In this document: positions 25,207 to 34,549 of the stretch, piece after piece | Numbering within the stretch: the first letter of the stretch is position 1 | Layout: each line of letters opens with the position of its first letter | NCBI GenBank assembly: GCA_964034945.1 | Contig: OZ035961.1 | Span: 41,134,184 to 41,198,183, forward strand | DNA from: Chrysopilus asiliformis | Taxonomy: Eukaryota; Arthropoda; Insecta; Diptera; Rhagionidae | Length of the DNA stretch: 64,000 bases | Reading direction: 5' to 3' | Made by a program: the position numbers and the translations under genes | The notes under the pieces: model-generated | Seen by the model: only the letters and a program-made list of their open reading frames with translations | Told to the model about the DNA's origin: nothing | The model's database searches: none

Positions 25207-25786
25207 CACTCTCGGAAAAATCCGAGGACGAATTAACTCCACCTGAAAACATAGCTAAAAGTTTAACACCGTAGCGCGGAGTTATTTTTACATTTTTATT
25301 TTACGGAGCTAAATATTAATTTAACACCGTTTTGACCTAAATTTTAAATGAACTCCGAAAAGGAGTCAAAAATTCACTACAACTCCTTTTAGGAGTTATT
25401 TAATTGTAAAGGGTGTTCACGTTTAGAAGAGGCTTGCCAATTGGCTTCAACAGCCTATTGGGAAGGCAAATGGTTTACAATTCGAGAGGTCCCGTGTTCG
25501 AGTCCCGGCAGAGACATGCAAGAAAAGTTGTTAACAAGTCAATATTAACTTTGAAAACACGAAAAAAAAAACTCAAAACATCTCAACTGCTTGCAAAAAA
25601 AGAGAATTTGCGAGGTTTTTTTTGGGCCATTTAATAAGTTGGTTTAACACCGAAAAATTGTTAAAAATTAACACCCATAAGGAATTGTTGTGAACTCCCT
25701 AGCCCGGTGCTCGATTTTCTCCAATAGGTGATGGATTCCCTCAAACTCCCTTTCGGTGCGTAATCGACTCAATTTTTTCGAGAGTG
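25207..25786. mobile_element. TA-targeting MITE (CACTCTCGnAAAAAT ends)
   Basis: Left CACTCTCGGAAAAAT and inverse right CACTCTCGAAAAAAT. TA at 25205-25206 and 25787-25788. The sister copy of the host repeat reads GTTGCTATCCACG without it. The interior repeats GGAGTT/AACACC motifs and carries a tRNA-like segment. It resembles the MITE at 31711-32624 in its ends. Confidence 0.9.
25440..25516 (+). other. tRNA-like segment with pol III box B inside MITE
   Basis: GTGTTCGAGTCCCGGC (from 25494) matches the box B/T-loop pattern, and a 5-bp T-stem can be drawn with one mismatch (CCGTG against CCCGG). Upstream, TTGGCTTCAACAGCC is a weak box A candidate at about the right distance. No matching 5' acceptor strand is seen, so it is not a functional tRNA but a tRNA-derived relic. 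Confidence 0.5.
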
Positions 25787-26589
25787 TATCCACGATGTTA
25801 CAACATTACTCTTCATAAAATTAGTAGAGAAACTAATTTTAGCTGATTTAATATAGCCACTCTACTTAAAGATTTGTTTAAATTTTCTTTGGTAACAATT
25901 TTCGGTTTAATCTTTCTACAAGATTTCGCAAAAAATACCAGAGTTAGCCATGAAATTTTACAGAGAAGTTTGGTCCTGATGTGGAAATCCGTTAACCGGA
26001 AGTAACCAAAACGACGGCTTTTTAAAATCTATGCGGTTTTTTGCGATTTATTCCGAAACTAACCATTTTCCAGTAGTCTCATGTATTACAAAACTTGGAG
26101 ACAATAAAATTTGCTACATTTATGTGTTTTACTAGAACTTTGTATCTCAAGCCGTTATGAAGATATGCCGATATTTCAAAAAAATTAGTTTTTTGCGAAT
26201 ATCTCGAAAAAATTAAAACCGTGTTAATTCTACCTGCGTGCACTCCATCCACAGTAGAGCATCCGCCAGGTGGCTAAAGTATTTATCAAATTTAACTTTT
26301 CCAAAACATCGGAAAATCATCGAGGTATCGATGTTTTCAGGACGATGTTTTTTGATATCGATGTCGCCTTAAAAAAAAACATCGATTTTCGATATATCGA
26401 GGTTTTATGAACGATGTTGCATCCCTATCCGTGGGCAAGTTTTGACTATGAAAAGGGGTCCGTGGGCAAGTTTTGACTATGAAAAGGGGTCCGTGGGCCA
26501 AAAGAGTTTGGGAACCACTGTGATAGACGAAGATCCAATTTTTTTCTTTTTTAATTTTTTTTAAATTTTTTTTGTTTTTGTATTTTTTG

Positions 26590-27006
26590 TTATTTTTTTC
26601 TTTGTCGAGTAATAAATCAACGCGTGTATTTCCATAAGTTTTTAATGTAACGCTATTATTAATGTGCACTTGGGAGACGGTATGTTTTGTTATTGCGGCA
26701 GTTAAATGATTTAAATCATTGTAGCCTGTAGTTTTTTTTTTTTTTTTTTTTTGAAAAAAGTAAACATGACCAACAAAATAATTTATTAATAGCAGAGCAA
26801 CCGCATAGCCAGCATTTTGATTCATAAGAAGAAGGCTGAAAATGTCTACTAAAAGATTTTCCTTTCGATACTACTTTGCAAGTTAAGTCGGGAAGTGCCG
26901 GTGTCGGCTTACCTGAATTTATAATTTCCAATTTTTCCTCGATATTTAATTGAGAAAATGGTTTCTCAAACAATTTTTCGATTGCGCATCCGCATCCACA
27001 AGCCAT
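26590..27006 (-). pseudogene. hAT transposase N-terminus, TTF-type zinc finger (ZMYM1-like)
   Basis: ATG at 27006. A helical lead (FEKPFSQLNIEEKLEIINSG) and a TTF-type finger follow: SFSRHFQPSSYESKCWLCGC then NKLFCWSCLLFS, with the conserved WLxGC and LFCxxC pairs. A run of 21 T on the plus strand (26732-26752) then shifts the frame. The family pattern resumes with GYNDLNHLTAAITKHTVSQ and VDLLLDKE, decaying into Lys/Asn-rich low-complexity sequence that meets the hAT MITE end at 26520. The ribonuclease-H core is missing. Transposase relics of this kind are often annotated as zinc finger MYM-type proteins. Confidence 0.85.
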
Positions 27007-27329
27007 AATATTAATTATTTCTCATACACAAAAGCCAACTGAACACCTGTAAAATCAGAAACCGACTGAGCTGATGAGCAAGCAATATTGCTGTTTTGCT
27101 TGGCACACACACCCACACGCATCAGCACGTCAGCCGAACGGCCATACGATGGTCGGTTTTCTATTGTCGGGTTTCGCAGCATCGCGGCCAGCAGCAAGCA
27201 ACATCGCATCGGTTCGCCGTGCGGCTTTTTCTGGAGCACCCAAATTCATCGTTGTGTGCGGTTGCTTCTTGTGAACTTTGTGTGTGGTGAAACGTTTTTT
27301 ATTATAGACTTTTACTTAGTCATATGTGT

Positions 27330-27620
27330 TTTTACTTTGCTTTGGTGCGCTGTAAATTGGAGAACACTCAAGTCGGTCGAACGACCGAAAGAGTCGGTAT
27401 TGCGTTTCGAGTGTGTTTTGCTAAGGGGCGAGTAGGAAAGAAGGCCACAAGCAATTTTTACTTTGGTTCGCTGTAAAGTGGAGAACACTCGAGTCGGTCG
27501 AACGACCGAAAGAGTCGGTATTGCGTTTCGAGTGTGTTTCGCTAAGGGGCGAGTAGGAAAGAAGGCCACAAGCAATTTTTACTTTGGTTCGCTGTAAAGT
27601 GGAGAACACTTGGTTGGTCG
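27330..27620. repeat. 121-bp tandem repeat, 2.4 units
   Basis: CTTTGGTTCGCTGTAAAGTG begins at 27461 and about 27582, with a diverged first unit at 27340; CTAAGGGGCGAGTAGGAAAG lies at 27421 and 27542. Each unit contains the small palindrome GTCGGTCGAACGACCGA. It lies upstream of the TTF-finger frame, so it may be the promoter or subterminal region of that hAT element. Confidence 0.92.
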
Positions 27621-27786
27621 AAAGATCGAAAGATAAAGAAACAGGTTGGTAATGTAGGGTGCGGGTGCTTTAGGCAACCATTGCCATTGGTAAATTGTCG
27701 AAAGAATTGGCACAAAAAAAAGAAATTAATTAACAATAGATTTCCGATACCTATTGGATTTCAGTAGGGTGTGCAGTGAACACCCT

Positions 27787-28006
27787 CGCACCTTAGAAGA
27801 AACGTCACTGTTTCGACTGTAGATACGATAATTCAGCAGCTTGTAATGTACGAGAGTGTATCCGGCAGCATTGATTAAGCCATTAATGTCCAACGTTGCA
27901 TTTTAAAATATTTTCAAATTCTATTAAACACTAATTTTTCGATAAATTAGAATACCACTGATAAATAAAAACAAAAAAAATATTATAGATTATAAATACA
28001 TTGTTT
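27787..28006. other. intergenic, nothing recognised
   Basis: Short AT-rich stretch. CATTAATGTCCAACGTTGCA near 27880 resembles the end of the following piggyBac-type MITE. Confidence 0.4.
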
Positions 28007-28010
28007 TTAA

Positions 28011-28141
28011 CCCGTTAATCCCCAACGTTGCGTATACGCAACTTTTTCTAAAATGGTTTTATCTTAATAAACATGTGAATAACCATACTACTGAGTTTCA
28101 TTACATTTGGTTTATTTTTGCTACCCTTGGGCATTAATGGG
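28011..28141. mobile_element. piggyBac-type MITE, TSD TTAA
   Basis: TTAA at 28007-28010 and 28142-28145 flank CCCGTTAATCCCCAACG and the inverse right end CCCATTAATGCCCAAGG. 131 bp. Confidence 0.85.
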
Positions 28142-28145
28142 TTAA

Positions 28146-28511
28146 GTACGGAATAATGCTTTTAAAAGCTTTGGATTGTGATATCGACTTATTTGCAAGA
28201 AAACTTTTATCTTGTATTTGTACCAAATCAAAGTTTAAAGTTGGCTGCTGAACGCTTTTAAGGGAGCAATATTTTCGTCTTTGATTTAACAATGCTTAAA
28301 AGTTTCGTTAGATGTCAAAAAATACGAAGGCTAGCAAAAATTAGCGTGACGGTTGCAACCCTTGGTAAAAAGCATTTCGAAAGGATTCTTCTAGTTGTGG
28401 GGTCTAGTACATCTTTAACGCGCTGTGGACAGTTTACTACTGTGTCCAAATAGTACCTACTAAGAAAAATCTTTATTTATACTTCTGAAGAAATTGAAAT
28501 CAAAAACATAC
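28146..28511. other. intergenic, nothing recognised
   Basis: No motif, frame or repeat that I can support. Confidence 0.4.
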
Positions 28512-28513
28512 TA

Positions 28514-28971
28514 CAGTAGAGACTCGGTAATTCGAAGACTCGGTAATTCGAACATCACGGTAATTTGAACAACCATTTTTTTATATTGTAATTCAAATTG
28601 TGGTCGATATATTGATCTCTGTAATTCGAACTTTTCTGGTTGAGCATGGAAATGGCTTGAATACAATAACTAATGCATTTACCAGCAACATTTTCGTGGT
28701 GGTATGTACTGTCGTAACTGTACAGGCATTAATTTTGAAGCGAAAATTTCAAGTTTCTTTGAAAAGAATTGAATGTTATCATGTAGATGTAGTATATACT
28801 TTTTGATCCAGGAACATTGTTACATAATTTTAACTTGAAAACATTTTTTTTACCATTAAAACTGTTTTATTAAACAAAATGTGCACCATAAAAAGAATCC
28901 AGTAATTAGAAAATATCGGTGGTTCGAATTAGGTATGGTTTTTATTGATTCGAATTACCGAATCTCTACTG
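28514..28971. mobile_element. pogo/Tigger-like MITE, copy 1 (empty-site copy)
   Basis: Left CAGTAGAGACTCGGTAATTC with the inverse right end CAGTAGAGATTCGGTAATTC. Preceded by TA; the right flank is CA, a decayed TA. GACTCGGTAATTCGAA is tandemly doubled at the left end. Full-length homolog at 55452-57114. 458 bp, no transposase. Confidence 0.88.
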
Positions 28972-29143
28972 CATTTGGACTTATATATTTATAATGTAGC
29001 AAATAAATAGTTTTTTTTTTAAATTTAAACTAATTATTAAGTATAAATAAAACTAAGAAATATTTTAAAAAACGTTACGCAATTGTTTTTAGTTATCGAT
29101 TTTTTATACGGAAATATAATCCATGTAGAAAAAGTCAGGGTAG

Positions 29144-29365
29144 CAATCATGTATTCCGACGCGTCTCTGTCTTTCGACTTCGACGCAGCTTTTAACTCTT
29201 GACTTCGTCATATCATCAGCTTCAAATTTCCTGGAGTGACAGTCAGAATCACGTTTCGATTCATAGTGACGATTCTGAGAAATTTCAAACTGCAGATATG
29301 GCGAAGTCAAGAGTTAAAAGCTGCGTCGAAGTCGAAAGACAGAGACGCGTCGGAATACATGATTG
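29144..29365. repeat. 64-bp perfect inverted repeat within a longer hairpin
   Basis: Arms 29144-29207 and 29302-29365 are exact inverses. The 94-bp centre is itself an imperfect palindrome (CATATC...GATATG), so the whole unit folds with arms of about 105 bp. The frames across it are mirror images and not genes. Confidence 0.96.
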
Positions 29366-29668
29366 GTGCCCTGGTTTTCGGAGCTTCCGAAGTAACCGTA
29401 TTTTCCTTTCGGTTTCAACATTTATCAGTTTGAGTTGCTTGATTAACACAAGCCTTTGTAATTCACTGGTGGATCAGGATTTCGCCGCTTCATTTTCTTG
29501 AATTTTCGTTTTCTTCGGTTTCTATGATTCAGTGGAACAGCAAGTTTTGCTATGTGTTTTTCTACTTTCCTGATTTGCAGGGCCAAAACCTGCACTTATT
29601 CCTCCCGAAATTTGTGTGAATGTCGGATTTGTTCAACATTTAATAAATCTGCAATTATTTTTTGCCCA

Positions 29669-29833
29669 TTTTTATACCCGTATGGTGAAACCAAAGGGTA
29701 TATTAACTTTGCCTTACCGTTTGTAACGCCAAGATCCCGTCATCACACACAAAAATGAATTACACCAGTGTGTTTAGAATGATAAAAAAAGTTGAATTTC
29801 GCCAGATTGGCAATTATAGCTTTTGTTATGTTT
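29669..29833 (+). mobile_element. INE-1/HINE-like element (family A), internally deleted
   Basis: Has both ends (TTTTTATACCCGTATGG and GCCAGATTGGCAATTATAG then TTTTGTTATGTTT) but the middle, with the microsatellite and the second subterminal repeat, is lost after GAATGATAAAAAA. It sits beside the candidate pseudogene at 29.9-30.3 kb. Confidence 0.85.
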
Positions 29834-29899
29834 TCAAAAGAATTTTGCCCGTTTAGTTCCTACAAATAGTCTTATTTTATTAATTTTTTTTTCTTATTT

Positions 29900-30290
29900 G
29901 TACAGCCATAATGCTCTTCACAAGAGTAATTTGATACTTTTGGATATTTATTTCTGTTGCATCTTCCTTTAGCTTCTTTATTCTGGAAGATGACTCTTGT
30001 TACACAAAACCTGAAAATCTTTCGCAATGGTTGCAAATTCTAGTTGGGGATCCTGATTTTCCTCATCAGAAATATGACTTTCCTTGTCAGATAAACCTAG
30101 AATTCCAACATTTTCTGTCATCTATAATAAATAAAATGTGAAATGACTTTGCATAATATAATTTAAAAAGTTTAACTTACTTTACAGTCTGTGTCAGAAG
30201 AAAACAACCGCGGATTTTTGCAAAGTAGAAAATGTATTTTTGTGGGCCTTTTTGTGGTCACGATCGTGCCACCAGATGGCTACGACGCCG
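29900..30290 (-). pseudogene. possible spliced coding remnant, function unknown
   Basis: On the minus strand an open segment ending LFSSDTDCK meets a strong donor (AAA|GTAAGT near 30180). A 57-bp intron ends TTATTTATTATAG, and the next exon begins ATGACAGAAAATG (30123) in the same frame, encoding MTENVGILGLSDKESHISDE and QDPQLEFATIAKDF. After about 47 codons the frame breaks; RIKKLKEDATEIN continues one frame over to near 29900. There is no start codon in the first segment (stop upstream near 30290). The basic coiled C-terminal style recalls Myb-like accessory proteins of Harbinger elements, but I cannot assign a family. Confidence 0.3.
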
Positions 30291-30294
30291 GCAT

Positions 30295-31619
30295 TGCTTC
30301 ATATTAGTGTTGCTCGAAACCTTGTAGTGAACGCAACTTAATCAAAATGCTAGACTTTATTTATTAAAAATTAAGTAAATGTCGTAAGACGCTATTACTA
30401 AAAGTTAATGTCACGATTTTTTAGTACACCAGTGGACTAGTAAATAATTGAAACTTTAGTCACTTTTTTCGTACTAAGACTGGCTAAAATCTTGGTAAAA
30501 ACATTCACTCGGCCTATAAATAATGGCAAGCATACCCAAATGCTTGTTTGCTGCCCAACAAAAATTCGCATATATCTGAAGTTTGATTTGTGGAAGCAGT
30601 TTAAGAAAAAGTTTCACAACTAGTAACCATTCGTGACATTCAAAAGTTCGTCTATTAGAAATTTGGAAGTCTCATAATTTGTAGCACACATGCTTTGATT
30701 TTAAGCTCTATTAGCAAGACCACTGTGTCATGCAATCGGCAGGATTTTAATGGTTGCAATTATAGAATTTTAAAGTACTTTATGAGTGATTTTCGTATTT
30801 TTGGCCTTAAACTAGTATAGTTTGATCATTGCTGAGTACAGGAAATGTGTATAAATATTAAATACTTAAACACATTAAATGGCTGTTACAATTGGATGCA
30901 CAAATGTATGTACGTTCTGTGGCTGACTAATCTCCTCAAATAGTGAAATATTTTGTTTTCAAAAGATGAACTTGTCGAACATACAAGCCGGTATACAAAG
31001 GTTTGGGCAGATATACTTGTATATAAAATTTATTTGATGTGAGTTTGCATTTATTTCGATCGAAACTTAAATAACCTTTGGTGTAAGAGAACAGCATTTA
31101 TATTAAGGAAATGCTTCAATGTGACCGCATTTTGAGGACTTGGTTTATTGCAAATGTTCTTTAGTAGTGAATAATTCTCAGATAGTAGAAATAAAGTGGT
31201 GAAAATGATGTATTCTCTTATTATCAATGAAATATATGAGAGCGGTCTGATCAATTTTATATCATTTTGTAAAAGTAACTTAAATAACTTTTGACAAACA
31301 TACATAGAAATCTCTAGGGAAATTGAAAGTTTTCGAATTGGAGCAGAACCATTCCTTTGGAAATTGATCGCTGTGTAATGTGTTTAAAATTAGAATACAC
31401 CTGGCTAATTTTACATAGGTTTTCATGTGGATTACATGTTTGACCAAATTAAAGGATTAGTTCATAATAACTGCAAATGTCGGAAATAGTGGTCAATTTG
31501 TTAGATATCTGAAAAGCTTTTGTCGTCCTGAGTTTGTTCCCGACAAAGGAAATTGTCGTCCTGAGTTGAATTTTAAAATGACATTTGGAAATCTTCTACA
31601 CAACTTTAGATTATAAGAC
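30295..31619. other. intergenic sequence, no gene seen
   Basis: AT-rich and apparently unique. A minus-strand frame at 31051-31305 has no recognisable feature. A GTCGTCCTGAGTT phrase is doubled near 31520-31565. Confidence 0.45.
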
Positions 31620-31623
31620 AAAT

Positions 31624-32784
31624 GAGGCGTTAAAAGCTAGAGTGGCCCAACCCACATGTCGAAATCGTGAGTTTTTTTGTGTTTGAATCACTATTGCGAG
31701 TGAGTTTCTACACTCTAGAAAATTTTATTGTGATTTTACCACTAAAATAGTAGGAAACCATTTTCCTACGATAATAGTAGTAAAATTAAACCGAGTCGTA
31801 ATGGCTTAAAAGCTATGTATTTTTACTCATTTCGTGGCGTACAAAAGCCACTTCTACGGGGGAACTTTAAAATAAATAAGAAGTAAAAGTACAATACTGG
31901 TGTAAACTCACGACATTTTTTGTTTAAAATTAAACCGAAAATAGTTTAATAACTATCATGGCTGTTTAAAATTACCACATTTTTGTTCTAATTTTCCTCC
32001 TATTTTGTACCAAAACCGCGTCTTAAGGTGTAATTTTACGACATTTTTTGTTTAAAATTACACCGAAAATGGTATTAGAATTTCTCGGCTTATACACATC
32101 CAAATTCACATCCAAATTTCCCCCAACGGGTCGGGTCGGGCATGTCTGCCCAGAAAACCTATCATGAGCCTGTTTCTGGTATGGAAAGCTGGCTCACCGT
32201 CATCAGAGCCTGCTTTCCCAGCTTCCACACAGGCTTACAGGATTTTGGTGGAGTAAAACTCGATTTGAGTATTTATACTCCGATGCCACAAACCTTATGC
32301 GAATTATAAGGTTAAGGCAACATAGCTCCATCAAGCCAGAGTGAATATCCGTCAACTGCATTGTGAAATAATGAAATTGTCCGTTCAATAATGCAAAAAT
32401 ACTCTGTGAGTATGTTTTTACACCAAAATGAGAGTAAAAATATGAATATTGGTCGAAATTTTACGCAAGGTTTAAAATTACCATTTTTCTAGTGTAAGAT
32501 TAATGTTTTTTTGGGTGAGTTTACAACTTAAATGGTGTGCGAGATAAATTCTGATTTTTTTTCGAAATTTTACGACTTTTTTACCCCATTTTTCCGTTTA
32601 AATTCAAATTCATTTTCTACAGTGTAGATAAAAATGTTTGGATGCACAAAATAACATTTCAACATTGAGTAATAAAGTCCACACAAATTTTTTTCCAAAA
32701 ATTTACAGTAAATAATAGTACAAAAGTGGAAAAGCTTCAAAAACTCGATTATGTGGCTTGGTCCACTCTAGCTTTTAACGCCTC
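31624..32784. mobile_element. TIR element of unknown class (GAGGCGTTAAAAGCTAGAGTGG ends)
   Basis: About 30-bp inverted ends GAGGCGTTAAAAGCTAGAG; AAAT flanks both sides (31620-31623 and 32785-32788), a possible 4-bp duplication. A MITE is inserted inside at a TA. A second, 3'-truncated copy at 62142 lacks that MITE and gives the empty-site sequence. Confidence 0.8.
31711..32624. mobile_element. TA-targeting MITE (CACTnTAGAAAAT ends), 914 bp
   Basis: Left CACTCTAGAAAATTTTATTG; inverse right CACTGTAGAAAATG. TA at 31709-31710 and 32625-32626, and the sister copy at 62.2 kb reads GAGTTTTTAGATAAAAATG without the insert. Subterminal repeats of ACGACATTTTTTGTTTAAAA occur near 31911 and 32039. Related in its ends to 25207-25786. 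Confidence 0.9.
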
Positions 32785-32893
32785 AAATCATACCTGATTT
32801 TTTACTATTTTTGAACTGTATAGAAATTTTACTGAATTCTTTGTTTTATACAAGACGACACTCATTTTGGTGCATTTGATCTCAGATTTTTTT

Positions 32894-33400
32894 AGGGTAA
32901 GCTTGGCCAAACATTGGGGTTTTTTAGACGCTTCCACGAAGCCTACTCTAAAGTTACCACACATCCGCTGTTGCTTGTGTAAAAAAAAATAAAGCTACGT
33001 TTCAGTAAAAGGCTTTCCCGTCCCGATTAGGACGTTTACTGTCACTAAATACACATAGGGCACCACTTGTCTCGTGGCGGAAAATTATGAATTTTCACCA
33101 CTGAGCCCCGAATTTCCACACCCAAAATCAGACGGACACTTCTAATAATCCTAATTGTATAAAATTTTTCCTTAAAAAACTTTATTTAATGTTTGAATAT
33201 GCATTTTTCGCACCGACTGGAACTGGAATCTGGAATCTGGTCTTAGTGTTGCCCTATGTGTTTTATTAGCAAGAAATTCCCTATAGTACACTGGCATCCT
33301 ATCATTAACGTGTAACTTTAGGGTAGGCCTCCTAGAGGCTAGTTTCGTTGTAGAGGCTACTAAAACCCCCATGTTTGGCCAAGATGGGGTCAAGTTAGTT
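32894..33400. mobile_element. inverted-repeat element, class uncertain
   Basis: CTTGGCCAAACATTGGGGTT near 32902 returns inverted as the complement of CTTGGCCAAACATGGGGGTT near 33366. Inner pairs CTAAAGTTAC and CACATAGGGCA are also inverted. A TTA lies near both ends, but the exact boundaries are unclear; Harbinger affinity is possible. Confidence 0.6.
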
Positions 33401-33409
33401 TCAGCTTAA

Positions 33410-33695
33410 CCCTTTCAGACCTGAATTATTTCTGGCGGTGAAATAATTTTTTTGGTGTGAGATTCTTATGTTAGAGATCAAAAACAGCTTAAATTTAATT
33501 TTTTTTAACATTACTTGTTTGCTTCCGACAAAATATGAAATATTTCTGACAAAAAAGTCAGATAATTGGTTTTTACGGAGTTGCGTTATTAACAAAAGGC
33601 TCATTCAAGGATTTAAACAGTAATTTCAACGTTGGATAGCTGTAAAAACTAGTTTGAGGAATTGTCCCACTGGTGGTACATCAGGTCTGAAATGG
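33410..33695. mobile_element. piggyBac-type MITE, TTAA at left
   Basis: TTAA at 33406-33409, left end CCCTTTCAGACCTGA, inverse right end CCATTTCAGACCTGA. On the right only TTAC follows, whereas the duplicated right half at 34391-34545 is followed by TTAA (34546-34549), which is therefore the original flank. See the rearrangement described in Part 2. Confidence 0.82.
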
Positions 33696-33704
33696 TTACC
33701 ACTT

Positions 33705-34389
33705 ACCCACTTCCACTCATCCGATTGACTTGAAATTTAGCACAAACCCGTAAGTCCGATGACAATACAATATTTTCTCTACTTCGTCTTTGTAAGGTCC
33801 TGTAAGGGTAACGTGATTATCTTTTCCTCAAATTTGTCAGGAAAAATCTCATCTGCAGGTTTTTGGGATAGGAAAATCCGATTCTGACATTAAGAAGTCT
33901 GTAACGATAACAGAAGGTCCGGTTAGGATAACGTGTTGTCTCATCTGGAGTTTATGAGTCGCTGAAACCGATTCTGAAGACAAAAAGTCCGTCAGGATAT
34001 TTCAAAAGCAAGGACATATATTCGAAGACTAAAAAGTATAAATAAGCGTGGCGAAAGACAGACGTCATTGTAGATTTTTAGTCATACTGATCAAAAAAAA
34101 TGACTAAAAAGTATGAAACATAAAAACACGAAAAAAAATAAAAAAAAAACCTTTTGTTTAAAAACATTCACTAAAAAGGAAAAAATAATTTTTTGGTACT
34201 GTGTATCAGAAATAAAAGTGAGATAAAAGCATAAAAAATAATATAAAATAAATATTTATCTCGCTGTTGATTCTGATACACAGGGCCCAAAAAAATATTT
34301 TTTCTTTTTAGTCTTTTTTATCAATTTTCTTAAATTTTTTTTATAAACCAAACCATTGCTCTCAAACTGAGGCATTTTTGGGCTCAAAA
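33705..34389 (+). repeat. family D repeat, inserted copy
   Basis: Base for base the same by eye as 35437-36121, from ACCCACTTCCACTCATCC to GGGCTCAAAA. It lacks the family's 5' start. It contains an internal inverted pair around CTGTGTATCAG / CTGATACACAG. Confidence 0.95.
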
Positions 34390-34390
34390 A

Positions 34391-34548
34391 TATTTCTGAC
34401 AAAAAAGTCAGATAATTGGTTTTTACGGAGTTGCGTTATTAACAAAAGGCTCATTCAAGGATTTAAACAGTAATTTCAACGTTGGATAGCTGTAAAAACT
34501 AGTTTGAGGAATTGTCCCACTGGTGGTACATCAGGTCTGAAATGGTTA
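34391..34548 (+). repeat. duplicate of the right half of the piggyBac-type MITE
   Basis: 158 bp identical by eye to 33541-33698, offset exactly 850 bp, ending GGTCTGAAATGGTTA. Confidence 0.97.
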
Positions 34549-34549
34549 A

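Larger units (their letters stand above)
23527..26427. mobile_element. hAT MITE (TAGGGATGC ends), TSD TCCGTGGG, copy 1
   Basis: Starts TAGGGATGCCAACGATACC and ends with CGATGTTGCATCCCTA. TCCGTGGG is duplicated exactly at 23519-23526 and 26428-26435. The interior is dominated by ATCGAGGTATCGATG-type motifs. Without its two insertions it would be about 750 bp. The sister copy at 36277-37291 lacks both insertions. Confidence 0.95.
22981..26520. mobile_element. hAT MITE (CAGTGGTTCCCAAA ends), TSD TGATAGAC
   Basis: Left CAGTGGTTCCCAAAG and right CTTTGGGAACCACTG-type end (GTTTGGGAACCACTG) are inverted repeats. The 8-bp duplication TGATAGAC is exact at 22973-22980 and 26521-26528. Removing later insertions leaves about 630 bp with no transposase. 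A tandem pair of GTCCGTGGGCAAGTTTTGAC lies near its right end. Confidence 0.95.
22899..27786 (-). mobile_element. remnant hAT element with TTF-type finger, outermost of the nest
   Basis: The left end AGGGTGTTCA and the inverse right end AGGGTGTTCA are the candidate terminal repeats. Between them, minus strand, are a 121-bp tandem array, a transposase N-terminus and, after a 3.5-kb insertion, a short tail that continues the same reading frame across the insertion point to a stop. TTTCAGTAGGGTGT occurs at both 22892 and 27759, but no clean 8-bp duplication can be assigned, so the ends are tentative. Confidence 0.55.
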
